Below are positions 34,014 to 42,905 of a stretch of DNA of 50,390 nucleotides, in pieces; position 1 is the first letter of the stretch, and every line of letters begins with the position of its first letter. Origin of the DNA: an uncultured Flavobacteriaceae bacterium (lineage in GTDB: Bacteria > Bacteroidota > Bacteroidia > Flavobacteriales > Flavobacteriaceae); the NCBI GenBank assembly GCA_947500385.1, contig CANMSA010000028.1:1-50390 (forward strand). The letters run 5' to 3'. The position numbers and the translations under genes are program-made. A model generated the notes under the pieces. The model was not told the DNA's origin. It worked only from the letters and a program-made list of their open reading frames with translations, and did no database searches.

Positions 34014-36035
34014 TTAAGTTAGTCCATTATATTTACGCAGCAGCCACTCCAATGCAAGGGCGGCCACGATGATTCCCAGAAGGAATTTAAAATCTATCAA
34101 AGATACGATATTTTGTTCGTTCTTCTGGGTGGGAACAAAGCGCTGCGCCCCCACCAAGCCATCAATCAAATCGTTGGTCTGGGCGGGAAAAAAGGAATTG
34201 CCATCAGTGTTTTTTGCCAATCGTGCCAATTTGTTATGATCTGTAGACAAGAATTGCTGCTCCACGTCGAAATCAAGTACCGTAAAACTTCCCGACTTGG
34301 ATATCCCTTCATTGGCGACCTTTGCCGTAAACCTATAAGGACCAGGCGGAATATCGGAGAAATCAGCCTCGTAGTAGTTCCCCTTTACCAACATAGGAAT
34401 CTCCTTTGTCTTCCCTGTATCCGTATTTCGCAATGCCACATTGATTGTCGCATTGGCATCAAACAGGAAGGCCTCGTCAAAATAGGTGGCCGTTACCTTG
34501 GCCTCGCTATTTCCTTGATAAACCGACTCATAATCCACCGTAAAACGCGCTTTGGGTTTATTCGTAGAGAGGTAGCGTATCAACTTGCCCATGAACGTAT
34601 CAAAGTTTTTGAAGTCTTGTTGGTTTCGATAGCTCTGCATACGCCATTTCCAAAGATTTTCCCCAAACAAAATAGCTTCCCGCTCCCCTTCGTTGCCCAA
34701 TACGGCCAAAAGAGGTTGATTTAGCTCCACTCCCTTGATTTGCTGCCCCAATAACACTTCATGTGCTTTGTTAATGATAATATCTCCCAAGTTAGACGAG
34801 AGCGGAGGAAAATCAGTGGTGTCAAAATCCTCGACATTGAAGATAGAAAACCCGGCATTTTCAACCGGAATGGTCTCTTCCGCCTGTTCATAACTATTTT
34901 TTGTAAAACTATTTTGTACCCGGTTTAAAAAAGCCCAGTCTGTTTTGGGCCCCGTAATCGTAAAATAGTTGGTTTTCTTTTGCTTTATATACTGATACAC
35001 CTTTGAAAAACTGCCGGTCGGTTGGTATAGAATAAAAAGATCGATTTTGTCAAAGTCGGTGGCCGAGGTGGTGGGCTTATAAATAACGACCGCGCGTTGT
35101 TCATTACTTTCGATACTCTTTTTAAGCGCACCGATATCGGGGTGCATTGCCTCCGATACGATGGCAATATTGGTTTTTTCATCAATTACTTCCACCGCTG
35201 CGGATCGTCGGTTGTTTGCGGTATTTCGCTCATTTGTTAAACTTGTAACAGCGACCACTATGTTCTTTACTCCAACAGAACGGGCGTCCAATAGAGTATT
35301 AATAACTTTTGAATTGCGAGTTTTGGACAAGTCTACCACCTCTCGATATACGGTCTTGCCATTCTCAGATATGGTCACCGTTTTAGTAATGGCCCCATCA
35401 CCTTCGTAATTGATATATACTTCCAGGGGGTACTTATTCTTTAAAAAAGCGTACTTATTCACATTTAACTGCCCAACCCTTACATCTTCATAGGTGGTGG
35501 TATCACCCACTGCCAGAGGGTAAATAGGGGTATTACTTGATTTTGTAAAGAACTCATAATCTTCTCCTACAGTTTGATTTCCATCGGTAATCAAAACTAC
35601 TGCCTTGTTCATTTCTCCAGAAATCGTCTGAAGCGTGTTCAAAGCCTTGGAAATATTGGTGTTTTTTTCGGCAAAACTCAGGCTGTCATAGGCATTGAGC
35701 TGATTTCCAAAACTATGATATTGAATATCGAACTTATCGGATAAGGCCGACGATTCCTTAATTTTCTGTAAACTCGCTCTCGTTTCACTCCCTTCTATGG
35801 AAGTGGAATTATCGACCAACACAAAGAGTTCCGCCTTTTCAAGGGTGTAGGAATTTTTGGCAAACTCCGGATTGATTACCAATAGAAATGCCCCGAACCA
35901 TGCTATAAAACGCAAAAAAGAGAGCCAAAGCCCAAGCTTTCCCCTCTTTTTTGATTTGTAATGATATTGAAACAGTACCAGCCCCAACGAAACGATTGCC
36001 GCTAGGATGATTAAAAGTACCGTTTGTGTCTCCAT
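34014..36035 (-). CDS. Membrane-anchored VWA-domain protein
   Basis: 673 residues. Two N-terminal hydrophobic segments (about 5-23 and 37-57) and one near the C-terminus (about 648-665) anchor it. A VWA-like domain follows the second segment, with LFVLVDNSTSIEGSE in place of the DxSxS MIDAS motif (DNSTS, conserved) and AVVLITDGNQTV as the second metal loop. The large remainder has Ig-like features (DANATINVALRNTDTGKTKEIPM, GPYRFTAKV). It resembles BatA/BatB-like or other envelope VWA proteins. Function unknown; the partner may be the prohibitin-like protein. Confidence 0.85.
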   Translation of the reverse strand: METQTVLLIILAAIVSLGLVLFQYHYKSKKRGKLGLWLSFLRFIAWFGAFLLVINPEFAKNSYTLEKAELFVLVDNSTSIEGSETRASLQKIKESSALSDKFDIQYHSFGNQLNAYDSLSFAEKNTNISKALNTLQTISGEMNKAVVLITDGNQTVGEDYEFFTKSSNTPIYPLAVGDTTTYEDVRVGQLNVNKYAFLKNKYPLEVYINYEGDGAITKTVTISENGKTVYREVVDLSKTRNSKVINTLLDARSVGVKNIVVAVTSLTNERNTANNRRSAAVEVIDEKTNIAIVSEAMHPDIGALKKSIESNEQRAVVIYKPTTSATDFDKIDLFILYQPTGSFSKVYQYIKQKKTNYFTITGPKTDWAFLNRVQNSFTKNSYEQAEETIPVENAGFSIFNVEDFDTTDFPPLSSNLGDIIINKAHEVLLGQQIKGVELNQPLLAVLGNEGEREAILFGENLWKWRMQSYRNQQDFKNFDTFMGKLIRYLSTNKPKARFTVDYESVYQGNSEAKVTATYFDEAFLFDANATINVALRNTDTGKTKEIPMLVKGNYYEADFSDIPPGPYRFTAKVANEGISKSGSFTVLDFDVEQQFLSTDHNKLARLAKNTDGNSFFPAQTNDLIDGLVGAQRFVPTQKNEQNIVSLIDFKFLLGIIVAALALEWLLRKYNGLT

Positions 36036-36098
36036 AAAGTCATTGTTTGCAGTGTGGCGCGAGGCGCCTTCGGATTAAAGCGCATCCTGCCTACCGTC

Positions 36099-36845
36099 CT
36101 AGGTCAACATACCGCCGTCTACATTCAATACTTGCCCCGTTACATAGCCCGATAGATCGGAAGCGAGAAACAAGCATGCGTTCGCAACATCTTCTGGTTT
36201 TCCTCCTCTTTTAAGGGGAATTCCATCCCTCCAGCCCTGAACAACTTTCTCGTCTAGCTTGTCCGTCATTTCAGTCTCGATAAACCCCGGGGCGATGGCA
36301 TTGCAACGAATGTTTCGGGATCCCAATTCCAAAGCGATCGATTTGGTAAAACCGATCATCCCCGCTTTAGAGGCGGCGTAATTTGCCTGTCCCGCATTTC
36401 CTTTTACCCCAACAACACTGCTCATATTGATAATGGAGCCTTTACGTTGTTTTAACATGGTACGCTGTACCGCCTTCGTCATATTGAAAACCGATTTCAA
36501 ATTAATTTCAATCACCGAATCAAAATCCGCTTCGCCCATGCGCATCAGTAAATTGTCTTTGGTAATCCCTGCATTGTTGATCAATACGTCGATCCCACCA
36601 AAATCTTCCAATACTTTGGCGACCAGTTCCTCTGACTGTTCATAGCTGGCGGCGTTGCTTTTGTATGCCTTTGCCTTTACTCCTTTGGAACCCAGTTCGC
36701 CTTCGAGCTGTAAGGCAGGCGCTTCACTAGAACTATAGGTAAAAGCCACATTGGCCCCATGGTCAGCGAATACTTGGGCAATTCCCATTCCGATGCCCCT
36801 ACTGGCGCCGGTAATAATGACATTTTTTCCTTCCAATAATTTCAT
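36099..36845 (-). CDS. fabG: 3-oxoacyl-[acyl-carrier-protein] reductase
   Basis: 248 residues, classical short-chain dehydrogenase. The NADPH loop is ITGASRGIGMG (11-21), then LINNAGITKDN, the catalytic S143 in NMSSVVG, Y156 and K160 in YAASK, and IAPGFIETEMTD downstream. The C-terminus LSGYVTGQVLNVDGGM is typical of FabG. It reduces 3-oxoacyl-ACP in fatty acid elongation. Its position downstream of the lipid A gene cluster is in keeping with a shared need for hydroxyacyl-ACP. Confidence 0.95.
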   Translation of the reverse strand: MKLLEGKNVIITGASRGIGMGIAQVFADHGANVAFTYSSSEAPALQLEGELGSKGVKAKAYKSNAASYEQSEELVAKVLEDFGGIDVLINNAGITKDNLLMRMGEADFDSVIEINLKSVFNMTKAVQRTMLKQRKGSIINMSSVVGVKGNAGQANYAASKAGMIGFTKSIALELGSRNIRCNAIAPGFIETEMTDKLDEKVVQGWRDGIPLKRGGKPEDVANACLFLASDLSGYVTGQVLNVDGGMLT

Positions 36846-36875
36846 TCTCTATTACTTTGGTTGGTTATCTTTTAA

Positions 36876-36956
36876 TTACGATTTTATGGGCGCCGATTTC
36901 TCATAGTTGAAAAGTTCATCGATATCCATCTCCTGAATATCACCTAGCTTTTTCAT
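36876..36956 (-). CDS. Possible 26-residue small protein before fabG
   Basis: A short frame from ATG 36956 to the stop at 36876, in the same direction as and 30 bases upstream of fabG. It begins MKKLGDIQEMDIDELFNYEK and ends in a short Ser/Pro/Lys tail. The composition is protein-like (acidic amphipathic core DELF) with no membrane segment. It could be a true small gene, a remnant, or a leader for fabG. No family recognised. Confidence 0.35.
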   Translation of the reverse strand: MKKLGDIQEMDIDELFNYEKSAPIKS

Positions 36957-37001
36957 AGCATGGCTTATTCGTTATTATAACAATTAGTTGTCAAGTATCC
37001 T

Positions 37002-37061
37002 GTCTTAAAATAAGAAAATCCACCTGCCTAAATGTAAGGCCGATGGATTAAATTTTAAGAC
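37002..37061. other. Long intercistronic hairpin between sucD and fabG
   Basis: A 60-base interrupted palindrome. The outer arms GTCTTAAAAT (37002-37011) and ATTTTAAGAC (37052-37061) are perfect inverse complements. Inside, AATCCA/TGGATT and GCC/GGC also pair around the centre at about 37031. No T-run follows on the minus strand, so it is not a standard terminator. It may stop exonucleases, mark an RNA processing site or weaken read-through after sucD. Confidence 0.6.
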
Positions 37062-37092
37062 TTATTTGATAAACTTTAACACCGGGTATCGA

Positions 37093-37965
37093 TTATCCCA
37101 TTACTTCTTTCACTTTCTTGCCAATTTCGGCAGGGGAATCGACCACATGAATACCATGTTCCCGCATTATTTTCTTTTTTGCCTGCGCGGTATCGTCACT
37201 ACCCCCTACAATTGCTCCTGCATGTCCCATGGTTCTTCCTGCGGGTGCGGTTTCACCAGCTATAAAACCAACTACGGGCTTAGTGCTGCCACTTTCCTTA
37301 TACCATTTGGCAGCATCGGCTTCCAATTGCCCACCAATTTCACCGATCATGACCACACATTCGGTTTCCGGGTCGTTGATCAATAATTCAACCGCCTCCT
37401 TGGTCGTAGTTCCGATAATTGGGTCCCCACCAATCCCGATGGCTGTGGTAATCCCTAATCCTTGGCGTACCACTTGATCAGCGGCCTCATAGGTAAGTGT
37501 ACCCGATTTTGAGACGATACCTACGTTTCCTTCTTTGAAAACAAATCCGGGCATAATACCCACCTTTGCTTCCCCTGGAGTTATCACTCCTGGACAATTG
37601 GGGCCTACCAACCGGCAATCCATATTTTTGATATAGTTCGATGCTTTTACCATGTCGGCAACCGGAATTCCTTCCGTAATCGTTATAATGACTTTAATTC
37701 CGGCACTGGCAGCCTCCATAATCGCGTCTGCCGCAAACGCCGGGGGAACGAAAATAATGGTCGTGTCGGCGCCCACTTTCGCCACCGCTTCCTCCACGGT
37801 ATTAAAAACAGGTTTCCCTAAATGCTCCTGTCCTCCTTTGCCAGGGGTGACCCCGCCAACAATGTTTGTACCATATTCAATCATTTGACCTGCATGAAAG
37901 GTACCTTCGCTTCCGGTAAAACCTTGAACAATTATTTTGGAGTTTTTATTGACTAGAACGCTCAT
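37093..37965 (-). CDS. sucD: Succinyl-CoA ligase, alpha subunit
   Basis: 290 residues from ATG 37965, the standard length. An upstream in-frame start at 38016 would add 17 basic residues and is unlikely. CoA-binding motifs are [23 protein letters not shown] and [24 protein letters not shown] and the phosphohistidine H248 in [13 protein letters not shown] are present. It forms succinate plus ATP/GTP from succinyl-CoA in the TCA cycle, with a beta subunit encoded elsewhere. It follows the lpxD-like gene in the same direction. Confidence 0.97.
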   Translation of the reverse strand: MSVLVNKNSKIIVQGFTGSEGTFHAGQMIEYGTNIVGGVTPGKGGQEHLGKPVFNTVEEAVAKVGADTTIIFVPPAFAADAIMEAASAGIKVIITITEGIPVADMVKASNYIKNMDCRLVGPNCPGVITPGEAKVGIMPGFVFKEGNVGIVSKSGTLTYEAADQVVRQGLGITTAIGIGGDPIIGTTTKEAVELLINDPETECVVMIGEIGGQLEADAAKWYKESGSTKPVVGFIAGETAPAGRTMGHAGAIVGGSDDTAQAKKKIMREHGIHVVDSPAEIGKKVKEVMG

Positions 37966-38055
37966 TGTATAGGTGCTTCTTTTATTGGTTAAATTTTTCT
38001 TTTTAATGCATGGCAAAAATATAGGTTTGAAAAGGATTTCTAAAACAATCCTCCT

Positions 38056-38988
38056 TTATTCTTCCAACCTTTTTATGATATTGGGTATCTTTTTCACGTA
38101 GGCCAGTTGTTTTAGCTTTTCACGCGACTCTTCAATGGGGGTGCCAAAATAACTTTTACCACCTTCCACAGACTTCGTCACTCCGGTTTGCCCCATAATG
38201 ACGGCTTTCTCCCCTATTGTGATGCCACTATTCGTGCCTACCTGCCCCCAAATGGTTACTTCGTCTTTTATGACCACACACCCCGCAATGCCCGTTTGTG
38301 AGGCGATCAAACAGTTTTTACCAATCACGGTGTCATGGCCTACATGCACCTGATTGTCTAGCTTTGTTCCTTCTTTTATGGTGGTATCGCCGGTAACTCC
38401 TTTATCTATTGTACAAAGCGCACCTAGTTCAACATGGTCTTCCAATACCACCCTTCCACACGAAATCAGCTTATCAAAACCTGCAGGACGTTTCTTGTAG
38501 TAGAAGGCATCTGCCCCTAAAACCGTTCCAGAATGAATGGTGACATGGTTCCCAACAACACAATTATCATAAATGATTACATTGGCATGTATTAGGCAAT
38601 CATCTCCAATCATTACATTGTTGCCTATAAAGGCATTTGGCTGAATAACAGTTCCCTGCCCTATCTTAGCTGAAGTGGCAATGGAAGCAGTCGCTTTTTC
38701 GAATGGTCTAAAGTGTTCGGATAATTTGTTGAAATCTCGAAACGGATCATCGGAAATCAAAAGCGCCTTTCCTTTGGGACAGTCCACCTTTTTGTTGATC
38801 AGGACGATCGTTGCCTTGGAGGCCAGCGCCTTGTCGTAATATTTCGGGTGGTCTACAAAAACGATGTCACCCGCTTCAACGACATGAATTTCATTCATTC
38901 CCAACACCGGAAAATCATGATCACCCACAAAATCACACTCGATGATCGAAGCAATTTTTCGAAGGGACTGAGGGTTTGGAAATTTCAC
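38056..38988 (-). CDS. LpxD-like left-handed beta-helix acyltransferase (second copy)
   Basis: 310 residues. The N-terminal domain (about 1-100) resembles LpxD (IASIIECDFVGDHDFPVLGMNEIHVVEAGDIVFVDHPKY). The following hexapeptide repeats (GQGTVIQPNAFIGNNVMIGDDCLIHANVIIYDNCVVGN) form a left-handed beta helix. DNQVHVGHDTVIG carries the candidate catalytic His, the equivalent of NQIQIAHNVEIG in the lpxD at 41860. It may acylate a different UDP-sugar from LpxD, or make an alternative lipid A. It follows efp with a 55-base gap. Confidence 0.88.
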   Translation of the reverse strand: MKFPNPQSLRKIASIIECDFVGDHDFPVLGMNEIHVVEAGDIVFVDHPKYYDKALASKATIVLINKKVDCPKGKALLISDDPFRDFNKLSEHFRPFEKATASIATSAKIGQGTVIQPNAFIGNNVMIGDDCLIHANVIIYDNCVVGNHVTIHSGTVLGADAFYYKKRPAGFDKLISCGRVVLEDHVELGALCTIDKGVTGDTTIKEGTKLDNQVHVGHDTVIGKNCLIASQTGIAGCVVIKDEVTIWGQVGTNSGITIGEKAVIMGQTGVTKSVEGGKSYFGTPIEESREKLKQLAYVKKIPNIIKRLEE

Positions 38989-39043
38989 GTATGGTTATTA
39001 ATTACTGGGTCTAAAAGTTATGGAGGTCGAAGGCAGGTATCGA

Positions 39044-39610
39044 TTACTCCTTTACACGCTCCATATAGGAACCACTGGCCGTATCGACTTTGATTTTATC
39101 GCCTTCATTGATAAACAAGGGTACATTCACTTCGGCCCCGGTCTCCACTTTCGCAGGTTTTGTTGCATTGGTAGCGGTATTACCCTTTACACCCGGTTCG
39201 GTATAGGACACTTCTAGCACCACACTTGCGGGCATATCTACCGACAAAGGCATACTATCCTCGGTATTGAACATAATTTTCACTACCTCCCCTTCCTTCA
39301 AAAGTCCGGGGGCATCCAGCGAGCTTTCTTGCAAAGTGATTTGATTGTAATCATCCGTATTCATAAAGTGGTAGGTCTCCCCCTCTGCATACAAGTATTG
39401 ATAGTTACGTGTTTCTACCCGCACATCCTCGATCTTGTGACCTGCGGAAAAGGTGTTATCGATTACTTTTCCGTTCGTGACACTTTTCAATTTAGTGCGA
39501 ACAAAAGCTGGGCCTTTCCCCGGTTTTACGTGCAAGAATTCGATTATTTTATAGATATCGTTGTTGTAACGAATACACAATCCTTTTCTAATATCTGATG
39601 TTGATGCCAT
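39044..39610 (-). CDS. efp: Translation elongation factor P
   Basis: 188 residues, standard EF-P with three beta domains: SDIRKGLCIRYNNDIYKIIEFLHVKPGKGPAFVRTKLKS, TFSAGHKIEDVRVETRNYQYLYAEGETYHFMNTDDYNQI and the C-terminal GDKIKVDTASGSYMERVKE. K32, in the loop PGKGP, is the tip residue modified in some bacteria. The factor rescues ribosomes stalled at polyproline. Its location inside the lpx cluster, after lpxA, is a usual flavobacterial arrangement. Confidence 0.97.
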   Translation of the reverse strand: MASTSDIRKGLCIRYNNDIYKIIEFLHVKPGKGPAFVRTKLKSVTNGKVIDNTFSAGHKIEDVRVETRNYQYLYAEGETYHFMNTDDYNQITLQESSLDAPGLLKEGEVVKIMFNTEDSMPLSVDMPASVVLEVSYTEPGVKGNTATNATKPAKVETGAEVNVPLFINEGDKIKVDTASGSYMERVKE

Positions 39611-39675
39611 GGTTTTGTTGTTTGTTAGCCTTCCTTTAAACGGCCAGGCTCGCTTTTTTATGTTGGTTATCCAAA

Positions 39676-40461
39676 TTAGTTATTGCTAAAATACCCTTTC
39701 ATAATACCTCTCTGCGAATCCCGAATAAATTGCAGTATTTCATCTCTTTCAGGGGTGGCCTCCATCTCTGCCTCTATAATTTGAACAGCTTGGGTATTGT
39801 TGTAATTTTTTTGGTATAATATGCGGTAAATGTTCTGCACCTCCCGTATTTTCTCGGAAGCGAAACCACGTCTTCGCAGTCCCACCGAATTAATCCCAAC
39901 ATACGATAAGGGTTCCCTAGCCGCTTTTACAAAGGGTGGCACATCTTTTCTAACCAACGACCCGCCCGTTACAAAGGCGTGTTGCCCCACCGAAACAAAT
40001 TGATGTACGGCCACAAGACCCGCCAGAATCACATTGTCTCCAATGGTTACATGCCCGGCCAAGGTTGAATTATTGGAAAAAATGCAATTATCCCCTACCA
40101 GACAATCGTGTGCCACATGGCAATAGGCCATGATCAGACAATTTTTACCGATAACGGTTTTATTTCTGTCCGAAGTACCTTTATGAATCGTGGCACATTC
40201 GCGAATGGTAGTTCCGTTCCCAATGGTCACCGTCGTCTCTTCGCCATCGTACTTTAAGTCTTGGGGAGGTGCCGAGATAACCGCTCCTGGAAAAATATTA
40301 CAGTTTTTCCCGATCCGTGCACCTTCCATGATGGTCACATTGGAACCGATCCACGTGCCATCACCAATCGTAACATTATTATGGATGGTGGTAAAAGGCT
40401 CTACCACCACATTTTTAGCGATTTTAGCACCGGGATGAATGTAGGCAAGGGGTTGGTTCAT
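39676..40461 (-). CDS. lpxA: UDP-N-acetylglucosamine acyltransferase
   Basis: 261 residues, normal length. A left-handed beta helix of hexapeptide repeats runs from residue 4 to about 190 (IHPGAKIAKNVVVEPFTTIHNNVTIGDGTWIGSNVTIMEGARIG). The catalytic-His region reads IMAYCHVAHDCLVGDN. GLNSVGLRRRGF-type sequence (NSVGLRRRGFASEKI) begins the C-terminal helical domain. It catalyses the first acylation in lipid A synthesis, using 3-hydroxyacyl-ACP. Only one base separates it from the lpxC/fabZ stop. Confidence 0.97.
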   Translation of the reverse strand: MNQPLAYIHPGAKIAKNVVVEPFTTIHNNVTIGDGTWIGSNVTIMEGARIGKNCNIFPGAVISAPPQDLKYDGEETTVTIGNGTTIRECATIHKGTSDRNKTVIGKNCLIMAYCHVAHDCLVGDNCIFSNNSTLAGHVTIGDNVILAGLVAVHQFVSVGQHAFVTGGSLVRKDVPPFVKAAREPLSYVGINSVGLRRRGFASEKIREVQNIYRILYQKNYNNTQAVQIIEAEMEATPERDEILQFIRDSQRGIMKGYFSNN

Positions 40462-40462
40462 G

Positions 40463-41863
40463 TTATGTTCTTTTTACGATTTGTGCCATCATTTCAGCTT
40501 CGGAAACCAATTTATCATTTGCATAGGCATAGGCCTGCATATGGCAAATACCTCTTCGAATGGGCGAAATTAAATCGCATTTGAATATTAAAGTATCTCC
40601 GGGCAGCACCGGCCGCTTGAATTTTACATTGTCTATTTTCATAAACAAGGTCAAATAGTTCTCAGGATCCGGAACCGTACTCAACACCAATATTCCTCCT
40701 GTCTGTGCCATTGCTTCTACCTGCAATACGCCGGGCATTACGGGCGCGCCGGGAAAATGCCCTACGAAAAAGGGCTCGTTCATGGTCACGTTCTTCATTC
40801 CTACCACGTGCGATTTTGACAGCTCCAAGATGCGATCGATCAACAAAAAGGGAGGGCGGTGCGGTAACATGGCCATAATTTGATGAATATCCATCAACGG
40901 TGGCTGGGTCAGATCGAACTTGGGCACGCTATTGCGTTTTTCAACCTTAATTTTTTTGGATAATTTTTTGGCAAATTGTGTATTTACAAAATGCCCTGGC
41001 TTGTTGGCAATTACTTTTCCCCTGATGGGAGTGCCGATCAGCGCTAAATCACCGATCACGTCCAACAATTTGTGACGCGCGGCCTCATTGGGTTGATGCA
41101 GCGTAAGATTATCAAGAATGCCATTGGGCTTTACCGAAAGCTTCTCCTTATCGAAGGCTTTCAACAACTTTTTCATAGTGCTATCGGAAATATCCTTATC
41201 GACGTATACAATAGCATTGTTCAAGTCCCCGCCTTTGATAAGGCCGTTTTCCAATAACATTTCGAGCTCATGCAAGAAACTAAAGGTACGTGCACTTGAT
41301 ATCTCTTCTTTAAAATCGGACAAACGCTCCAATGTGGCGTTTTGGGTACCTAACACCTTGGTGCCAAAGTCTACCATGGTGGTCACCTGGTACTCGTCTG
41401 CCGGAATGATCGTAATCTCGCTTCCGGTCTCTTCATCCTTGTATGTGATTACTTCCTGAACCACATATTCGTCCCGAAATGCTTCTTGTTCCACCGCGCC
41501 CACAATTTCCAAGGCTTCCACAAAATACTTTGAAGAGCCGTCCATTATTGGTGGTTCGGGAGCATCCAGTTCGATCATGACATTGTCGATCCCCATACCA
41601 ACCAAGGCGGCCAGTACATGTTCGGAAGTTTGGATCTTCACCCCGTTTTTTTCGAGGTTGGTGCCCCGTTGGGTGTTTACGACATAGTTGGCATCCGCTT
41701 CGATAACCGGTTCCCCTTCCAAATCGACCCTTTTGAATTTATACCCATGATCTTGCCCGGCAGGGACAAACTTCATGGTCACGTCCTCACCTGTATGAAG
41801 TCCTACTCCTTTTAGAATAACCTCTTTGGCAATGGTACGCTGTTTTACTTTTTCAATACTCAC
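40463..41863 (-). CDS. lpxC/fabZ: Bifunctional UDP-3-O-acyl-GlcNAc deacetylase / 3-hydroxyacyl-ACP dehydratase
   Basis: 466 residues, a Bacteroidota-type fusion. The LpxC part (about 1-300) shows GVGLHTGEDVTMKF, SEHVLAALVGMGIDNVMIELDAPEPPIMDGSS and RHKLLDVIGDLALIG with the zinc ligands of both domains. The FabZ part (about 318-466) shows MDIHQIMAMLPHRPPFLLIDRI and the catalytic GHFPGAPVMPGVLQVEAMAQ. It couples the committed lipid A deacetylation with the competing fatty-acid dehydration of the same 3-hydroxyacyl pool. The start overlaps the end of lpxD by 4 bases. Confidence 0.97.
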   Translation of the reverse strand: MSIEKVKQRTIAKEVILKGVGLHTGEDVTMKFVPAGQDHGYKFKRVDLEGEPVIEADANYVVNTQRGTNLEKNGVKIQTSEHVLAALVGMGIDNVMIELDAPEPPIMDGSSKYFVEALEIVGAVEQEAFRDEYVVQEVITYKDEETGSEITIIPADEYQVTTMVDFGTKVLGTQNATLERLSDFKEEISSARTFSFLHELEMLLENGLIKGGDLNNAIVYVDKDISDSTMKKLLKAFDKEKLSVKPNGILDNLTLHQPNEAARHKLLDVIGDLALIGTPIRGKVIANKPGHFVNTQFAKKLSKKIKVEKRNSVPKFDLTQPPLMDIHQIMAMLPHRPPFLLIDRILELSKSHVVGMKNVTMNEPFFVGHFPGAPVMPGVLQVEAMAQTGGILVLSTVPDPENYLTLFMKIDNVKFKRPVLPGDTLIFKCDLISPIRRGICHMQAYAYANDKLVSEAEMMAQIVKRT

Positions 41864-42882
41864 TGTTCAATCTTTTTTTCCAGTTCGTTTATTTTGTTTG
41901 TTATTTTCGGGAGATTTTTAAAATGTACATATGATTTATTGTAATCCCCATAATTCAAAGCGGGAGATCCTTGCAACACTTCATCGTCTTTCACAATTCT
42001 ACCGATGCCCGATTGCGCCTGAATGCGTACACGATCCCCAATGGTGATGTGTCCTACAATACCTACTTGGCCGCCGATCATACAATGTTTGCCTATTTTA
42101 GTAGACCCGGCAACTCCCGTTTGAGCTGCAATTACGGTATGTTCTCCTATTTCAACGTTGTGGGCGATCTGTATTTGATTATCGAGTTTCACCCCTTTTC
42201 TTAAAACAGTCGACCCCAAAGTCGCTCGGTCAATGGTGGTTCCTGCACCGATATCCACATTATCTTCCAAAATCACATTGCCTGTTTGCGGAATTTTTTT
42301 GAATTCCCCCGTTTTACTGGGAGCATAGCCGAACCCATCGGCACCGACAACCGCACCGCTATGAATAACACAATTGTTCCCGATAACGGTTTCCGAATAA
42401 ATCTTCGCCCCGGCAAAAACAATTACGTTGTCTCCAATCTCAACATTATCACCGATATAGGCGTTCGGGTATATTTTCACATTTTCACCCAATCGTACAT
42501 TGTTGCCTAAATACGAAAAAGCGCCCAGGTACAGCCCGGGACCATGGGAAGCCGTTTCCGACATATACACGGGGTTTTCAATACCCGATTTATTATTCTT
42601 AACCTGGTTATAATACTCCAATAATTTTGAAAACGACTCATAGGCATCTTCCACCTTGATCAGTGCGGTATCCAAATCCTGTTCTGGAACAAAATCTTTA
42701 TTCACAATGGTAATAGACGCTTTGGTCGTATAAATATGGGAAGTGTATTTCGGATTTGCCAAAAAGGTAAGAGACCCTTGTTCGCCTTCTTCTATCTTTG
42801 CTAATTTATGAACAGCAATGTCTGGATTTCCCTCCAGTTCACCCTCTAGAATTCCTGCAATTTGGCCAGCCGTAAAAATCAT
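41860..42882 (-). CDS. lpxD: UDP-3-O-(3-hydroxyacyl)glucosamine N-acyltransferase
   Basis: 340 residues, full-length LpxD. The uridine-binding N-terminal domain has GSLTFLANPKYTSHIYTTKASITIVN. The beta helix runs from about 95 to 300 and contains HSGAVVGADGFGYAP, VDIGAGTTIDRATLGSTVLRKGVKLDNQIQIAHNVEIGEHTVIAAQTGVAGST with the catalytic His. The C-terminal helix is INELEKKIEQ. It adds the second acyl chain in lipid A synthesis. It lies 23 bases after the HD-domain gene and overlaps lpxC/fabZ. Confidence 0.97.
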   Translation of the reverse strand: MIFTAGQIAGILEGELEGNPDIAVHKLAKIEEGEQGSLTFLANPKYTSHIYTTKASITIVNKDFVPEQDLDTALIKVEDAYESFSKLLEYYNQVKNNKSGIENPVYMSETASHGPGLYLGAFSYLGNNVRLGENVKIYPNAYIGDNVEIGDNVIVFAGAKIYSETVIGNNCVIHSGAVVGADGFGYAPSKTGEFKKIPQTGNVILEDNVDIGAGTTIDRATLGSTVLRKGVKLDNQIQIAHNVEIGEHTVIAAQTGVAGSTKIGKHCMIGGQVGIVGHITIGDRVRIQAQSGIGRIVKDDEVLQGSPALNYGDYNKSYVHFKNLPKITNKINELEKKIEQ

Positions 42883-42905
42883 GGGAACAAAAGTAACAAA
42901 AATAG

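Noticed and set aside
34113-34724. 203-codon plus-strand frame inside the membrane VWA gene
   Set aside because: It is antisense to a well-formed protein, with no family features or start signal.
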